A stretch of 64,000 bases of DNA from Variovorax sp. J22G73 (GCF_030317035.1 NZ_JASZYK010000004.1:558001-622000), one strand, 5' to 3'. Counted from the stretch's first letter, positions 21,968-34,343 are shown. Notes: generated by a model not told the origin, from the letters alone. Made by a program: numbers and translations.

Positions 21968-22888
21968 CTAGTACCCGCGCCCCGGGTCCACGATGCCGTT
22001 CACCGGCAGCCCCTGCTCCATCGCGCGGATCTTCCCGGCGATCTGCGCGATCGACTCCTCGCGCAGCGTGCGCGCCGAGCCGTGCGGCGTCACGGTGATC
22101 TTCGGGTGGCGCCAGAAGGCGTGGTCGGCCGGCAACGGCTCGACCTGGAACACGTCCAGCGTCGCGCCCGCGAGCCGGCCGGCGTCGAGCAGGGGGATCA
22201 GGTCGTCTTCCACCAGGTGACCGCCGCGCGCGATGCTGATCAGGTAGCCCTCGGGCCGCAGCTTGCCCAGCGTGTCGCGGTTCAGGATGCCGCGCGTGGC
22301 CTCGGTCAGCGGCAGCAGGTTGATCAGCACGCGCGTGGACGACAGGAACTCGTCGAACTGCGCCTCGCCGCTGAACACCCGCACGCCGTCGATGGCCTTG
22401 GGCGTGCGGCTCCAGCCCAGCACCGGGAACTCGAACTGCGCCACGGCCTTGGCCACGCGCTCGCCGAGCACGCCCAGGCCCATGATGCCGACCGGAAAGT
22501 CGCTGCGCAGCCGGGGCTTGCGGTAGCTCCACTTGCCTTCGCGGGCGTCGGCCTCGTAGGCATCGAACTCGCGGAAGTGGCGAATGAGCGTGTGGCACAC
22601 GTACTCGGCCATCTGCACCGACATGCCCGCGTCGTCGAGCCGCACGATGCGCGTGTGCGCCGGCACTTTGAGCTTGAGCAGCGCGTCCACGCCCGCGCCG
22701 ATGTTGAAGATGCCGCGCAGCGCGGGTTGCTCGTCGAGAAACTCCTGCGGCGGCGCCCACACCACGGCATGGTCGGCCTGCGGGGCGCCGGGCTTCCAGG
22801 CCTCGATGACGGCGTCGGGGAGTTCGGCCTGCAGGCCTTGGATCCAGGAGTCTGGGCGGTTGTCGGTGAGGTAGACGGTGATTCGCAT
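21968..22888 (-). CDS. ghrA: Glyoxylate/hydroxypyruvate reductase A type dehydrogenase
   Basis: A 306-residue D-2-hydroxyacid dehydrogenase. The C-terminal Rossmann domain has FPVGIMGLGVLGERVAKAVAQ (nucleotide loop), LINLLPLTEATRGILNRDTL and ISIARGGHLVEDDLI, ending with the catalytic histidine in TPHGSA. The N-terminal pattern (VVWAPPQEFLDEQPALRGIFNIGAGVD) is that of GhrA rather than SerA or LdhA. It reduces glyoxylate or hydroxypyruvate with NADPH. The start MRITVY is preceded by an unrelated open frame. It is divergent from the small EthD-like gene, with 66 bp between them. Confidence 0.9.
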   Translation of the reverse strand: MRITVYLTDNRPDSWIQGLQAELPDAVIEAWKPGAPQADHAVVWAPPQEFLDEQPALRGIFNIGAGVDALLKLKVPAHTRIVRLDDAGMSVQMAEYVCHTLIRHFREFDAYEADAREGKWSYRKPRLRSDFPVGIMGLGVLGERVAKAVAQFEFPVLGWSRTPKAIDGVRVFSGEAQFDEFLSSTRVLINLLPLTEATRGILNRDTLGKLRPEGYLISIARGGHLVEDDLIPLLDAGRLAGATLDVFQVEPLPADHAFWRHPKITVTPHGSARTLREESIAQIAGKIRAMEQGLPVNGIVDPGRGY

Positions 22889-22954
22889 GGGCAAGGATCT
22901 TATGGCTATGCTCGAACGCCCCCCGACAACCCAACCCTCTCCAGGAGACAAGCC

Positions 22955-23269
22955 ATGATCAAGGTCAGCGTGATGTACCCCCACACCCCCGGCGCCCGGT
23001 TCGACCACGACTACTACCGCGACAAGCACATGCCGATGCTCAAGGCCCGCATGGGCGACGCCTGCCTCTCGTACACCGTCGACAAGGGCCTGGCCGGCGG
23101 CGCCCCCGGCTCGCCGCCGACCTACGTGGGCATGTGTCACGTGTTCAGCGAATCGGTCGAGGCCTTCCAGAAGGCGTTCGGCCCGCACATGAAGGAGATC
23201 ATGGGCGACGTGAAGAACTACACCGACATCGCGCCCGTGATGCAGATCAGCGAAGTGGTGGTCGGCTGA
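22955..23269 (+). CDS. EthD-like ferredoxin-fold protein
   Basis: A 104-residue protein with the EthD-type dimeric alpha/beta-barrel pattern: IKVSVMYPHTPGARFDHDYYRDKHMPMLKARM at the start, and a second half with the conserved FxxHMKEIMGDVKNYTDIAPVMQISEV region. Proteins of this type are small enzymes or accessory factors; the founding EthD is needed for ether degradation, but the role of most copies is unknown. The ATG follows AGGAG by seven bases. It is read away from ghrA and is alone on its strand here. Confidence 0.8.
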   Translation: MIKVSVMYPHTPGARFDHDYYRDKHMPMLKARMGDACLSYTVDKGLAGGAPGSPPTYVGMCHVFSESVEAFQKAFGPHMKEIMGDVKNYTDIAPVMQISEVVVG

Positions 23270-23320
23270 CCGAGCCGCACGGCGCAGCTTGCCGCGCCGT
23301 GCCTCACCCCTGCAGCGAAC

Positions 23321-24358
23321 TCAGGCGGACTTGGCGCTGACCTTGCCCTTGGCCTTGCGGCGCCACAGCACGCGCACCAGCCACCCCAGCGGCAGCACCA
23401 CCAGCACCAGCCACGGCAGCACCGCCGCCACGAAGGTGATGAGCGAGCCCACGCTCTCCGCCAGCACCGAGCCCGCGTTGCGCAGCGCCTGCCCCATCGG
23501 GCTGTAGCCGTCGCCGCTGCCCACCAGCGCGCGCCTGGGCGTGAACTGGATCTGGATGTGCTGCTTGCTGGTCTGCTGCGCCAGCACCTTGCGCTGCGTG
23601 GCGGTGGCGTCCAGCTCGGCCTGCGTGTCCGACAGCGTGCGCTGGATGGCCAGCAGGTCGGCCATGGTGCGCTTGGTGACGGTGTCGCGCAGCATGACGC
23701 GCAGGCTGTCGCGGAACTCGGTGCGGTTGCGGATGCGGGCCTCGACGTCGATCACCTCGGCGGTCTTGTCCTCGCTGGTGGTGGTGTGCGAGACCACGTT
23801 GGCCACGCCGGCCAGGCCGCCGAGCAGCTTGTCGACGTCCGCCGGTTCCACGCGCACTTCGAGCATGGCGTTGCCGGGCTGCTGCGGCGTCTCGCGCAGC
23901 AGTGAGGACGACAGCAGCTCGCACTTCAGCGTGCCGCACAGGTCGCGCACCTTGCCCCAGGCATCGGCGAGCTGCTCCGACGGCACCTCGACGTTCAGCT
24001 CCTGGCGCACCGCGAGAAAGCGCTGCAGCGGCGTGTCTTGCGACGAGGCCGATTCGTCGAGCGCCGCCTCCACCGACTTCGCGCGGCGCTGCTCCTTCAT
24101 GGCCATGCCGCCGGCAAGGCGCGGCGCGGCCTGCATCGGCGCGGGCGGGGGAGCCGGCTCGGAAAGCACCGCGGCCTCGTCGCTCTTGCGGTCGCAGCCG
24201 CCCAGCGACAGCGCGGCCGCCAGGGCGAGCAGGACGATGCCCGAGCGGTGGCGGGCAGAACGAGAAAGAGAAGAAGAAGAAGAAGAAAAAGAAGAAGAAA
24301 GGCGCGGCGAAGCGGAAGGCGTGCGGGAAGGCGTGCGGGAAGGCGTGCGGCTGGTCAT
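23321..24358 (-). CDS. DUF4349 lipoprotein with a repeat-built N-terminus
   Basis: A 345-residue protein. Residues 1-38 are low complexity (SRTP three times, then a serine tract), encoded by two DNA repeats. A hydrophobic stretch ending LSLGGC at about residue 55 is a lipobox, so the mature protein is probably a lipoprotein. The DUF4349 core follows: the ELNVEV strand, a long coiled helix (DTVTKRTMADLLAIQRTLSDTQAELDATATQRK), then a final membrane helix near residues 300-330 and a basic tail. DUF4349 proteins are envelope proteins of unknown role. The signal-peptide n-region of about 40 residues is unusually long. It lies 70 bp downstream of MCC alpha and may be cotranscribed. Confidence 0.82.
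   Translation of the reverse strand: MTSRTPSRTPSRTPSASPRLSSSFSSSSSSLSRSARHRSGIVLLALAAALSLGGCDRKSDEAAVLSEPAPPPAPMQAAPRLAGGMAMKEQRRAKSVEAALDESASSQDTPLQRFLAVRQELNVEVPSEQLADAWGKVRDLCGTLKCELLSSSLLRETPQQPGNAMLEVRVEPADVDKLLGGLAGVANVVSHTTTSEDKTAEVIDVEARIRNRTEFRDSLRVMLRDTVTKRTMADLLAIQRTLSDTQAELDATATQRKVLAQQTSKQHIQIQFTPRRALVGSGDGYSPMGQALRNAGSVLAESVGSLITFVAAVLPWLVLVVLPLGWLVRVLWRRKAKGKVSAKSA
24263..24350. repeat. GAA microsatellite and 3 x 12-bp tandem repeat in the DUF4349 gene
   Basis: 24263-24300 is an almost pure GAA/AAG tract on the + strand (a serine tract in the reverse-strand protein). 24315-24350 is three exact copies of GAAGGCGTGCGG, encoding SRTP each time. Both units are multiples of three, so slippage would change length without shifting frame. 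Confidence 0.95.
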
Positions 24359-24428
24359 GGAGAGATCCCTTGAGTGATGACTACCGCAGCTGATACGGGC
24401 GGCCGCCCGCGACGGGGTTAACTTTTTT

Positions 24429-26469
<2,041 letters not shown>

Positions 26470-26477
<8 letters not shown>

Positions 26478-27144
26478 GAGGAATGTCTCCCGGAGGATTC
26501 TTTTTCAGTTGAAACGCGGGCACCACGCCCGGATCGGGTCGGCCGCTGAAAATGCGGGCCACGCGACCGAACAGCGCCTTGAGGAAACGCCAGCTCTTGC
26601 GAATGAGCCACACGCTCAGCACAAGCACCAGCACGAACAGCACGAGAAAGACGAAGGGGTGCGCCACCGCGAGCCACAGCCCGGCGGGCACCATCGTGTC
26701 TTCGACCAGCGACGCGCCCACGTTGGAAAACGGCTCGGGCGAGGTGTTGATGGCCGCGCGCGTGGTGGCCTTGGCCGCGTGCGCCGTGGCCGCGAAGCCG
26801 CCGCCCACCAGCGCCGCGACGATGGCCATCACGCCGTGGTCGGCGCCGAACACGCTGGCCGCGAGCGCCGCGCCGGCCGGGATGCGGATGGCGGTGTGCA
26901 CCACGTCCCACAGCGAATCGAGGCCGGGAATCTTGTCGGCGAAGAACTCGATGAACACCATGAAGCCGCTGGCCGCGATGACCACCGGGTGCGCCAGCAG
27001 CTGCAGCCCGCTGGGCAAGGGCACCCAGCCGAAGTAGCCCACCACGCCCGTCAGCAGCACCACCAGGTACAGCCGCACGCCGCTGGCCCAGCCGATGGCG
27101 GCGGCCAGTGCGAGCAGCTGGGGCATGTCGAGCGGGGTGTCCAT
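26470..27144 (-). CDS. DUF4126 membrane protein
   Basis: A 224-residue membrane protein with about five hydrophobic segments. It has the DUF4126 pattern LALAAAIGWASGVRLYLVVLLTG near the start, a glycine-rich GGGFAATAHAAKATTRAAINTSPEP in the middle, and a strong helix pair before a basic, proline-containing tail. Its role is unknown. The start is preceded by GAAGGAGAG. It overlaps the MCC alpha start by 8 bp and follows SMI1/KNR4 by 13 bp, so it is an integral part of the leucine operon transcript. A role in transport or membrane linkage of this pathway would be speculation. Confidence 0.85.
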
Positions 27145-27157
27145 GGCGGCCTCTCCT

Positions 27158-27673
27158 TCAGTCGAATTCGATGGTGCCGGCTTCCATGGAAGCCACGAGG
27201 TCGGCGAGCCATGCGTCGACGGACGCATGCTCCACGGGGCGGTCTTCGTCGGCCTTCCAGAACGCGACGAGCTGCCCGGGCCGGCCGCCGCCCTCGGCGT
27301 CGATGTCCACGCACAGGTAGCTGCCGCCGCCGTTCGACAGGAAGGGCACCCAGCCGCGCCGCCAGGTGGCGGGGTCTTCGAAGTCGGTGCCGATCATGTC
27401 GTCGAGCATCTCCTTGGTGTCGGCGACATCGCCCAGCGCGCTGAACATGCGGTTGTGCTGCAGGCTGTCGAAGTTGCTGTTCGGCTGGCCATTGCGCCAG
27501 CGGTAGAGCGCGCGAAAGGCCTCGGGCAGCTTCAGCGAGAACCTGGCCTCGAAGGCGTCGAGCTCGGCGTCGGTCACGCCGGGCTGCAGCGACGCGTGGT
27601 AGCCGGCGCGGTGCGCGGCGAGCCACGCGTCCATGCGTTCGATGAGTGCGCCGTGCGACACGTGCGTGGCCAT
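27158..27673 (-). CDS. SMI1/KNR4 family protein
   Basis: A 171-residue protein matching the SMI1/KNR4 superfamily: GVTDAELDAFEARFSLKLPEAFRALYRWRNGQ near residues 32-63, then NRMFSALGD, and WVPFLSNGGGSYLCVDIDAEGGGRPGQLVAFW in the second half. The family is best known for bacterial toxin-immunity proteins, but it also includes housekeeping members. Here it sits in a metabolic operon between methylglutaconyl-CoA hydratase (5 bp) and DUF4126 (13 bp), with no toxin gene in sight, so an immunity role is not supported. A regulatory or scaffold role is possible. Confidence 0.85.
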   Translation of the reverse strand: MATHVSHGALIERMDAWLAAHRAGYHASLQPGVTDAELDAFEARFSLKLPEAFRALYRWRNGQPNSNFDSLQHNRMFSALGDVADTKEMLDDMIGTDFEDPATWRRGWVPFLSNGGGSYLCVDIDAEGGGRPGQLVAFWKADEDRPVEHASVDAWLADLVASMEAGTIEFD

Positions 27674-27678
27674 GTGCG

Positions 27679-28479
27679 TCAGCCCTTGCCTGCGTCGAGC
27701 CACGACGGCTTGCGCTTCTGCAGGAAGGCCTGCACGCCCTCGCGGCCCTCGTCGCTCGCGCGGATGTCGGCAATGCCCTCGACGGTCTTCGCGACCAGCG
27801 CGTCGTCGATCTCGCGGCCGGCCACGTCGTCGATCAGCTGCTTGCAGGCGCGCACGGCGGCCGGGCTGGCGCCGGTGAGCGCCTTCAGCAGCTCGTCGAC
27901 CTTGGCGTCGAGCGCGTCGGCCGCCACCACCTCGTGCACGAAGCCGATGCGGTGCGCCTCGGCGGCGGTGAAGCGCTCGGCCGTGAGAAAGTAGCGCTGC
28001 GAGGCGCGCGTACCCATGGCGCGCAGCACGTAGGGGCTGATGGTGGCGGGCACCAGGCCGATCTTCACTTCGCTCAGGCAGTACCAGGCGGTGTCCACGC
28101 TCACGGCCATGTCGCAGGCCGCCACCAGCCCCATGCCGCCCGCGTACACGTCGCCCTGCACGCGAGCGATGGTCGGCTTGGGGCACTCGGCGATGGTGCG
28201 CAGCATGTGGGCCAGCTTGCCCGCGTCGGCGATGTTCTCGTCGCGCGTGTAGTCGGCCATGCGGCGCATCCAGTTGAGGTTGGCGCCGGCGCAGAAGGCC
28301 GGCCCGTTGGCGCCGAGCACGATGGCCTTCACCTGCGCGGCGGCGCCGGCTTCGGTGAAGGCCTGCGTGAGCTCGGCGATGACGACGTCGTCGAAGGCGT
28401 TGCGCGCGTCGGGCTGGTCGAGCCACACGCGGGCGATGGCGCCTTCCACGGAAAGTTTCAGCTTGGTGAATTCGCTCAT
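27679..28479 (-). CDS. Enoyl-CoA hydratase, probably methylglutaconyl-CoA hydratase
   Basis: A 266-residue crotonase. It has ARNAFDDVVIAELTQAF, the oxyanion-hole loop FCAGANLNWMRRM, and GDVYAGGMGLVAACDMAVSVD, followed by CLSEVKIGLVPATISPYV with the catalytic glutamate. The NWMRRM loop and the SEVKIGLVPATISPYV block are characteristic of the AUH/LiuC type that hydrates 3-methylglutaconyl-CoA to HMG-CoA. Its place between the MCC subunit genes supports that step. Downstream the product is cut by HMG-CoA lyase, encoded at 16 kb. Confidence 0.92.
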   Translation of the reverse strand: MSEFTKLKLSVEGAIARVWLDQPDARNAFDDVVIAELTQAFTEAGAAAQVKAIVLGANGPAFCAGANLNWMRRMADYTRDENIADAGKLAHMLRTIAECPKPTIARVQGDVYAGGMGLVAACDMAVSVDTAWYCLSEVKIGLVPATISPYVLRAMGTRASQRYFLTAERFTAAEAHRIGFVHEVVAADALDAKVDELLKALTGASPAAVRACKQLIDDVAGREIDDALVAKTVEGIADIRASDEGREGVQAFLQKRKPSWLDAGKG

Positions 28480-28489
28480 GCCGCTCGCC

Positions 28490-30108
28490 TCACATGCGGA
28501 AGATGCCGAACTTCGGCTCGGGAATCGGCGCGTTGCGCGCCGCGGCAAGACCGAGCGCCAGCACGCGGCGCGTGTCCGCCGGATCGATGATGCCGTCGTC
28601 CCAGATGCGCGCGGTGGCGTAGTAGGGGTGGCCCTGGTCTTCGTACTGCTGGCGAATGGGGGCCTTGAAGGCCTCTTCTTCTTCCTTGCTCCAGCTGCCG
28701 CCCTTCAGCTCGATGCCGTCGCGCTTCACCGTGGCCAGCACGCTCGCGGCCTGCTCGCCGCCCATGACGCTGATGCGCGCGTTCGGCCACATCCACAGGA
28801 AGCGCGGGCTGTACGCGCGGCCGCACATGCCGTAGTTGCCGGCGCCGAAGCTGCCGCCGATGATGATCGTGAACTTGGGCACGTTGGCCGTGGCCACCGC
28901 CGTCACCATCTTGGCGCCGTGGCGCGCGATGCCTTCGTTCTCGTACTTGCGGCCCACCATGAACCCGGTGATGTTCTGCAGGAACACCAGCGGGATCTTG
29001 CGCTGGCAGCACAGCTCGATGAAGTGCGCGCCCTTCTGCGCCGACTCGCTGAACAGGATGCCGTTGTTGGCCACGATGCCCACGGGCATGCCCTCGATCT
29101 CCGAGAAGCCGCACACCAGCGTGGCGCCGAAGCGCGCCTTGAACTCGTGGAACTCGCTGCCGTCGACGATGCGCGCAATGATCTCGCGCACGTCGAAGGG
29201 CTTGCGCGTGTCGGTGGGAATCACGCCGTAGAGCTCTTCGCGCGGGAACGCGGGCGCGCGCACCCCGGTCTTGACCGGGGCATCGGCCGCCTTCGCGTTG
29301 AGGTTGGCCACCGCCGAGCGCGCGAGCGCCAGCGCATGCAGGTCGTTCTGCGCCAGGTGGTCGACCACGCCCGACAGGCGCGTGTGCACGTCGCCGCCAC
29401 CCAGGTCCTCGGCCGTCACCACCTCGCCGGTGGCCGCCTTCACCAGCGGCGGGCCGCCCAGGAAGATGGTGCCCTGGTTCTTCACGATGATCGATTCGTC
29501 GCTCATCGCCGGCACGTAGGCGCCGCCGGCCGTGCACGAGCCCATGACCACCGCGATCTGCGGGATGCCCTGGGCGCTCATGTTGGCCTGGTTGTAGAAG
29601 ATGCGGCCGAAGTGGTCGCGGTCGGGAAACACCTCGTCCTGGTTCGGCAGGTTGGCGCCGCCCGAGTCGACCAGGTAGATGCAGGGCAGGCGGTTCTGCT
29701 CGGCGATTTCCTGCGCGCGCAGGTGCTTCTTCACCGTCATGGGGTAGTAGGTGCCGCCCTTCACGGTGGCGTCGTTGCACACGACCATGCAGTCCACGCC
29801 GTTCACGCGGCCGATGCCCGCGATGATGCCGGCGCCGGGTGCCGACTCGGCCCCCTTCGCGTCGAGGTACATCGCATGCGCGGCCAGCGGCGCGATCTCC
29901 AGGAAGGGCGTGCCCGGGTCAAGCAGCTCGGCCACGCGGTCGCGCGGCAGCAGCTTGCCGCGTGCCGTGTGCTTGGCGCGCGCGGCCTCGCCGCCGCCCT
30001 GCTCCACCTTGGCGAACTGCGCGTGCAGGTCGTCGACCAGCGCGCGCATGGCGGCGGCATTGGCCTGGAAGTCTGCGGAGCGGGCGTTGAGTTTGGTTTC
30101 TAGTTGGC

Positions 30109-30112
<4 letters not shown>
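28490..30112 (-). CDS. Methylcrotonyl-CoA carboxylase beta subunit (carboxyltransferase)
   Basis: A 540-residue carboxyltransferase with two crotonase-like domains. The first has CNDATVKGGTYYPMTVKKHLRAQEIA and YLVDSGGANLPNQDEVFPD; the second has LQNITGFMVGRKYE and IIIGGSFGAGNYGMCGRAY. These strings are specific to methylcrotonyl-CoA carboxylase rather than propionyl-CoA carboxylase. It transfers CO2 from carboxybiotin of the alpha subunit to 3-methylcrotonyl-CoA. Its ATG overlaps the stop of the upstream acyl-CoA synthetase gene by 4 bp. The alpha subunit is three genes downstream in the same operon. Confidence 0.95.
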
Positions 30113-31776
<1,664 letters not shown>

Positions 31777-31793
31777 CGTCTTGTCTCCTTGTC

Positions 31794-31915
31794 TTGCCCC
31801 CTCTCCCCTTGGGGAGAGGGTTGGGGTGAGGGTGCCGGCCCTTGATGAAGCGCGGCGCTCGACTCGATCGCTGCTGCCCTCACCCCAGCCCTCTCCCCGA
31901 GGGGAGAGGGAGCAA
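31794..31915. repeat. Pair of inverted palindromic intergenic repeats between isovaleryl-CoA dehydrogenase and acyl-CoA synthetase genes
   Basis: 31794-31832 and 31877-31915 are inverted copies of a 39-bp unit (TTGCC, CTCTCCCC/GGGGAGAG stem, TTGGGGTGAGGG), 44 bp apart. It is the family found inside uvrA at 8473-8582, in the opposite relative orientation. Such paired hairpins in an operon can block 3' decay and separate transcript halves. The 166-bp gap holds no gene. Confidence 0.9.
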
Positions 31916-31942
31916 GAGGGGGCAGCGCTTCATCCTGGAACC

Positions 31943-33115
31943 CTACGCCGTTTCCGCGAAAAGCTCGCGACCGATCAGCATCCGACGGATCTCGCTCGTG
32001 CCCGCGCCGATCTCGTACAGCTTGGCGTCGCGCCACAGCCGCTCCACCGGAAACTCCTTCGTGTACCCCACGCCGCCCAGCGCCTGGATCGCCTCGCCGG
32101 CCATCCACGTCGCCTTCTCGGCCGAATACAGAATCGCGCCGGCCGCGTCCTTGCGGAAGGTGCGCGCATGGTCGTTGCGGTCGCAGGCCTTGCCCACGGC
32201 GTACACGTAGGCGCGCGTGGCCTGCCAGGTCGAGTACATGTCGGCCAGCTTGCCCTGCATGAGCTGGAACTCGCCGATGCTCTGGCCGAACTGCTTGCGG
32301 TCGTGGATGAAGGGCAGCACCACGTCCATGCACGCGGCCATGATGCCCAGCGGGCCGCCGGAGAGCACGGCGCGCTCGTAGTCGAGCCCGCTCATGAGCA
32401 CCTTGGCGCCCAGGCCTTCGCCGCCCAGCACGTTTTCCTCGGGCACTTCGCAGTTGTCGAAGAACAGGGGGAAGGTGTTGGAGCCGCGCATGCCGAGCTT
32501 GTCGAGCTTGTTGCCGGCGGAGAAGCCCTTGTAGTTCTTCTCGACGATGAAGGCCGTCATGCCGCGCGCGCCCATCTCGGGCTCGGTCTTGGCGTAGATG
32601 ACCAGCGTGTCGGCGTCGCCGCCGTTGGTGATCCACATCTTGCCGCCGTTGAGCACGTAGTAGCCGTTCTTCTTCTCGGCCTTGAGCTTCATGCTCACCA
32701 CGTCGGAGCCGGCGTTCGGCTCACTCATGGCCAGCGCGCCCACATGCTCGCCGCTCACCAGCTTGGGCAGGTATTTTTTCTTCTGCGCGTCGCTGCCGTT
32801 GCGGTGGATCTGGTTCACGCACAGGTTGGAGTGCGCCCCGTACGACAGCCCCACCGAGGCCGACGCGCGGGAGACTTCTTCCATGGCCACGATGTGCGCC
32901 AGGTAGCCCAGCTCGGTGCCGCCGAACTCTTCCTTCACCGTCATGCCGTGCAGGCCGAGCTCGCCGAGCTTTTGCCAGAGGTCGTGCGGGAACAGGTTGT
33001 CGCGGTCGATGTCGGCGGCGCGCGGCGCGATTTCGTTCGCGGCAAAGTCCTGGATGGCGCTGCGCAGCGAATCGATGGTGTCGCCCAAGTCGAAGTTCAG
33101 GCCGGGATCGTGCAT
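31943..33115 (-). CDS. Isovaleryl-CoA dehydrogenase
   Basis: A 390-residue acyl-CoA dehydrogenase with the isovaleryl-type wording: LSYGAHSNLCVNQIHRNGSDAQKKKYLPKL, AMSEPNAGSDVVSMKLKAEK, KMWITNGGDADTLVIYAKT, the E in GLDYERAVLSGGPLG (the unusual catalytic glutamate on helix G), and LGGVGYTKEFPVERLWRDAKLYEIGAGTSEIRR. It makes 3-methylcrotonyl-CoA from isovaleryl-CoA and passes electrons to ETF. It is the first gene of the leucine operon. The start at 33115 has AGGAGA nine bases upstream, and tandem direct repeats lie 89 bp further up. It is divergent from the AraC-type gene. Confidence 0.95.
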   Translation of the reverse strand: MHDPGLNFDLGDTIDSLRSAIQDFAANEIAPRAADIDRDNLFPHDLWQKLGELGLHGMTVKEEFGGTELGYLAHIVAMEEVSRASASVGLSYGAHSNLCVNQIHRNGSDAQKKKYLPKLVSGEHVGALAMSEPNAGSDVVSMKLKAEKKNGYYVLNGGKMWITNGGDADTLVIYAKTEPEMGARGMTAFIVEKNYKGFSAGNKLDKLGMRGSNTFPLFFDNCEVPEENVLGGEGLGAKVLMSGLDYERAVLSGGPLGIMAACMDVVLPFIHDRKQFGQSIGEFQLMQGKLADMYSTWQATRAYVYAVGKACDRNDHARTFRKDAAGAILYSAEKATWMAGEAIQALGGVGYTKEFPVERLWRDAKLYEIGAGTSEIRRMLIGRELFAETA

Positions 33116-33203
33116 GTGTGTTGTCTCCTCTGAGGGGTCGGCGCGCAGGGCTGCCCACGCGAAATGGCGCTTGGAAGAACCGCAGCTTACGCCCGGCAGC
33201 GCC

Positions 33204-33237
33204 GCAATTGGCGCCACAATGGTTGCAAATTGCGCCA
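33204..33237. promoter_or_regulatory. Tandem 13-bp direct repeats between the leucine operon and the AraC-type gene
   Basis: GCAATTGGCGCCA at 33204-33216 and GCAAATTGCGCCA at 33225-33237 (11 of 13 identical), 21 bp start to start, spacer of 8 bp ending GGTT. It lies 89 bp from the isovaleryl-CoA dehydrogenase start and ends 18 bp before the AraC-type start codon. A bound regulator could activate the operon and repress its own gene. It matches the site at 17021-17054 in sequence, spacing and orientation. Confidence 0.8.
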
Positions 33238-33255
33238 CGCCCATCCGCTGAAACC

Positions 33256-34284
33256 ATGTCGTCCCCATCGTTCCTCAGGCCTGCCCGCGCCGTCACGCCC
33301 ATGGCCTTCGTGAGAGCCATCGTGCAGGGCTATGAGCGCTACGGCAAGGACCCGGCCGAGGCCCTGAAGTCGGCACAGATCACGCCGCGCGATCTGGCCC
33401 GGCCGGGCGCCCGGGTGACGGCCGCGCAGTTCGAGGCGCTGTCCGAGCACGCCATGCAGGAGCTCGACGACGAGGCGCTCGGCTGGTTCTCGCGGCGCCT
33501 GCCCTGGGGCAGCTACGGCATGCTGTGCCGCGCCTCGCTGAGCTCGCCCGACCTGGGCGTGGCCATCAAGCGCTGGTGCCGCCACCACCGGCTGTTGACC
33601 GAAGACATCGGGCTGGCGCTGGAGGTGGCGGGCGGCATGGCCACCTTGCGCATCACCGAGAACCGCCCGCTCGACGCGGCCTTTCGCGAGTTCTGCCTGG
33701 TGACCAGCCTGCGCTTCATGCACGGCTACATGTGCTGGGCCATCGACTCGCGCATTTCGCTGCGCCATGCGGGCTTTCCGTTCGCGCCGCCGCCGCACCG
33801 CGACGCCTACGCCCCGATGTTCACGCCCGACGTGAGCTTCGACGCGCCGCAGGCGAGCATCAGCTTCGACGAGCGCTACCTGGCGTTGCCATTGCAACGC
33901 GACGAGCGCGCGCTGCGCACCATGCTCAAGCGGGCGCTGCCGCTGACCATCCTGCAATACCGTCGCGACCGGCTGCTGGGCCAGCGCGTGCGCGAGCTGC
34001 TGCGCTCACGCGCCAGCGAGGCGACCACGGCAGAGGCGCTGGCGGGGCTGCTCAATGTGTCGAGCCGCACGCTGCATCGGCAGTTGCACGAGGAAGGCAC
34101 ATCGCTGCAGGTGCTGAAGAACGAAGTGCGCCACGAGATGGCGGTCGACCAGTTGCGCCGCACCACACGGCCGATCAAGCAGGTGGCGCTGGCGGTCGGG
34201 TTTCGCAACGAGAAGAGTTTTTCTCGCGCCTTTTTCCAGTGGACGGGGCATGCGCCCCGGGACTTCCGGCAGCAGGGGTTGTAG
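33256..34284 (+). CDS. AraC-family transcriptional regulator of the leucine operon (inferred)
   Basis: A 342-residue regulator. Residues 20-210 match the N-terminal ligand-binding half of the OruR/ArgR-like AraC group (AFVRAIVQGYERYGKDPAEALK, then PWGSYGMLCRASLSSPDLGVAIKRWCRHHRLL). The C-terminus has two helix-turn-helix units: TTAEALAGLLNVSSRTLHRQLHEEG and RPIKQVALAVGFRNEKSFSRAFFQWTG. It is divergent from isovaleryl-CoA dehydrogenase with 140 bp between starts and tandem repeats in the gap. Control of the leucine genes is inferred from this layout; the ligand could be isovalerate, leucine or a CoA ester. The open frame upstream of 33256 overlaps the operator and was not taken. Confidence 0.9.
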   Translation: MSSPSFLRPARAVTPMAFVRAIVQGYERYGKDPAEALKSAQITPRDLARPGARVTAAQFEALSEHAMQELDDEALGWFSRRLPWGSYGMLCRASLSSPDLGVAIKRWCRHHRLLTEDIGLALEVAGGMATLRITENRPLDAAFREFCLVTSLRFMHGYMCWAIDSRISLRHAGFPFAPPPHRDAYAPMFTPDVSFDAPQASISFDERYLALPLQRDERALRTMLKRALPLTILQYRRDRLLGQRVRELLRSRASEATTAEALAGLLNVSSRTLHRQLHEEGTSLQVLKNEVRHEMAVDQLRRTTRPIKQVALAVGFRNEKSFSRAFFQWTGHAPRDFRQQGL

Positions 34285-34343
34285 GTTCGGGGCGCATGAA
34301 CAGGCCGTTGGCCTGATCGCGCCCAGCAACGAAACCCCGAGAC

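Noticed and set aside
23321..24358. Repeat region in DUF4349 as an on/off phase-variation switch
   Set aside because: Both repeat units are multiples of three, so slippage would not shift the frame.
27158..27673. SMI1/KNR4 gene as part of a toxin-immunity locus
   Set aside because: No polymorphic toxin, RHS/YD repeats, T6SS effector or secretion signal nearby; the gene is packed within a metabolic operon.
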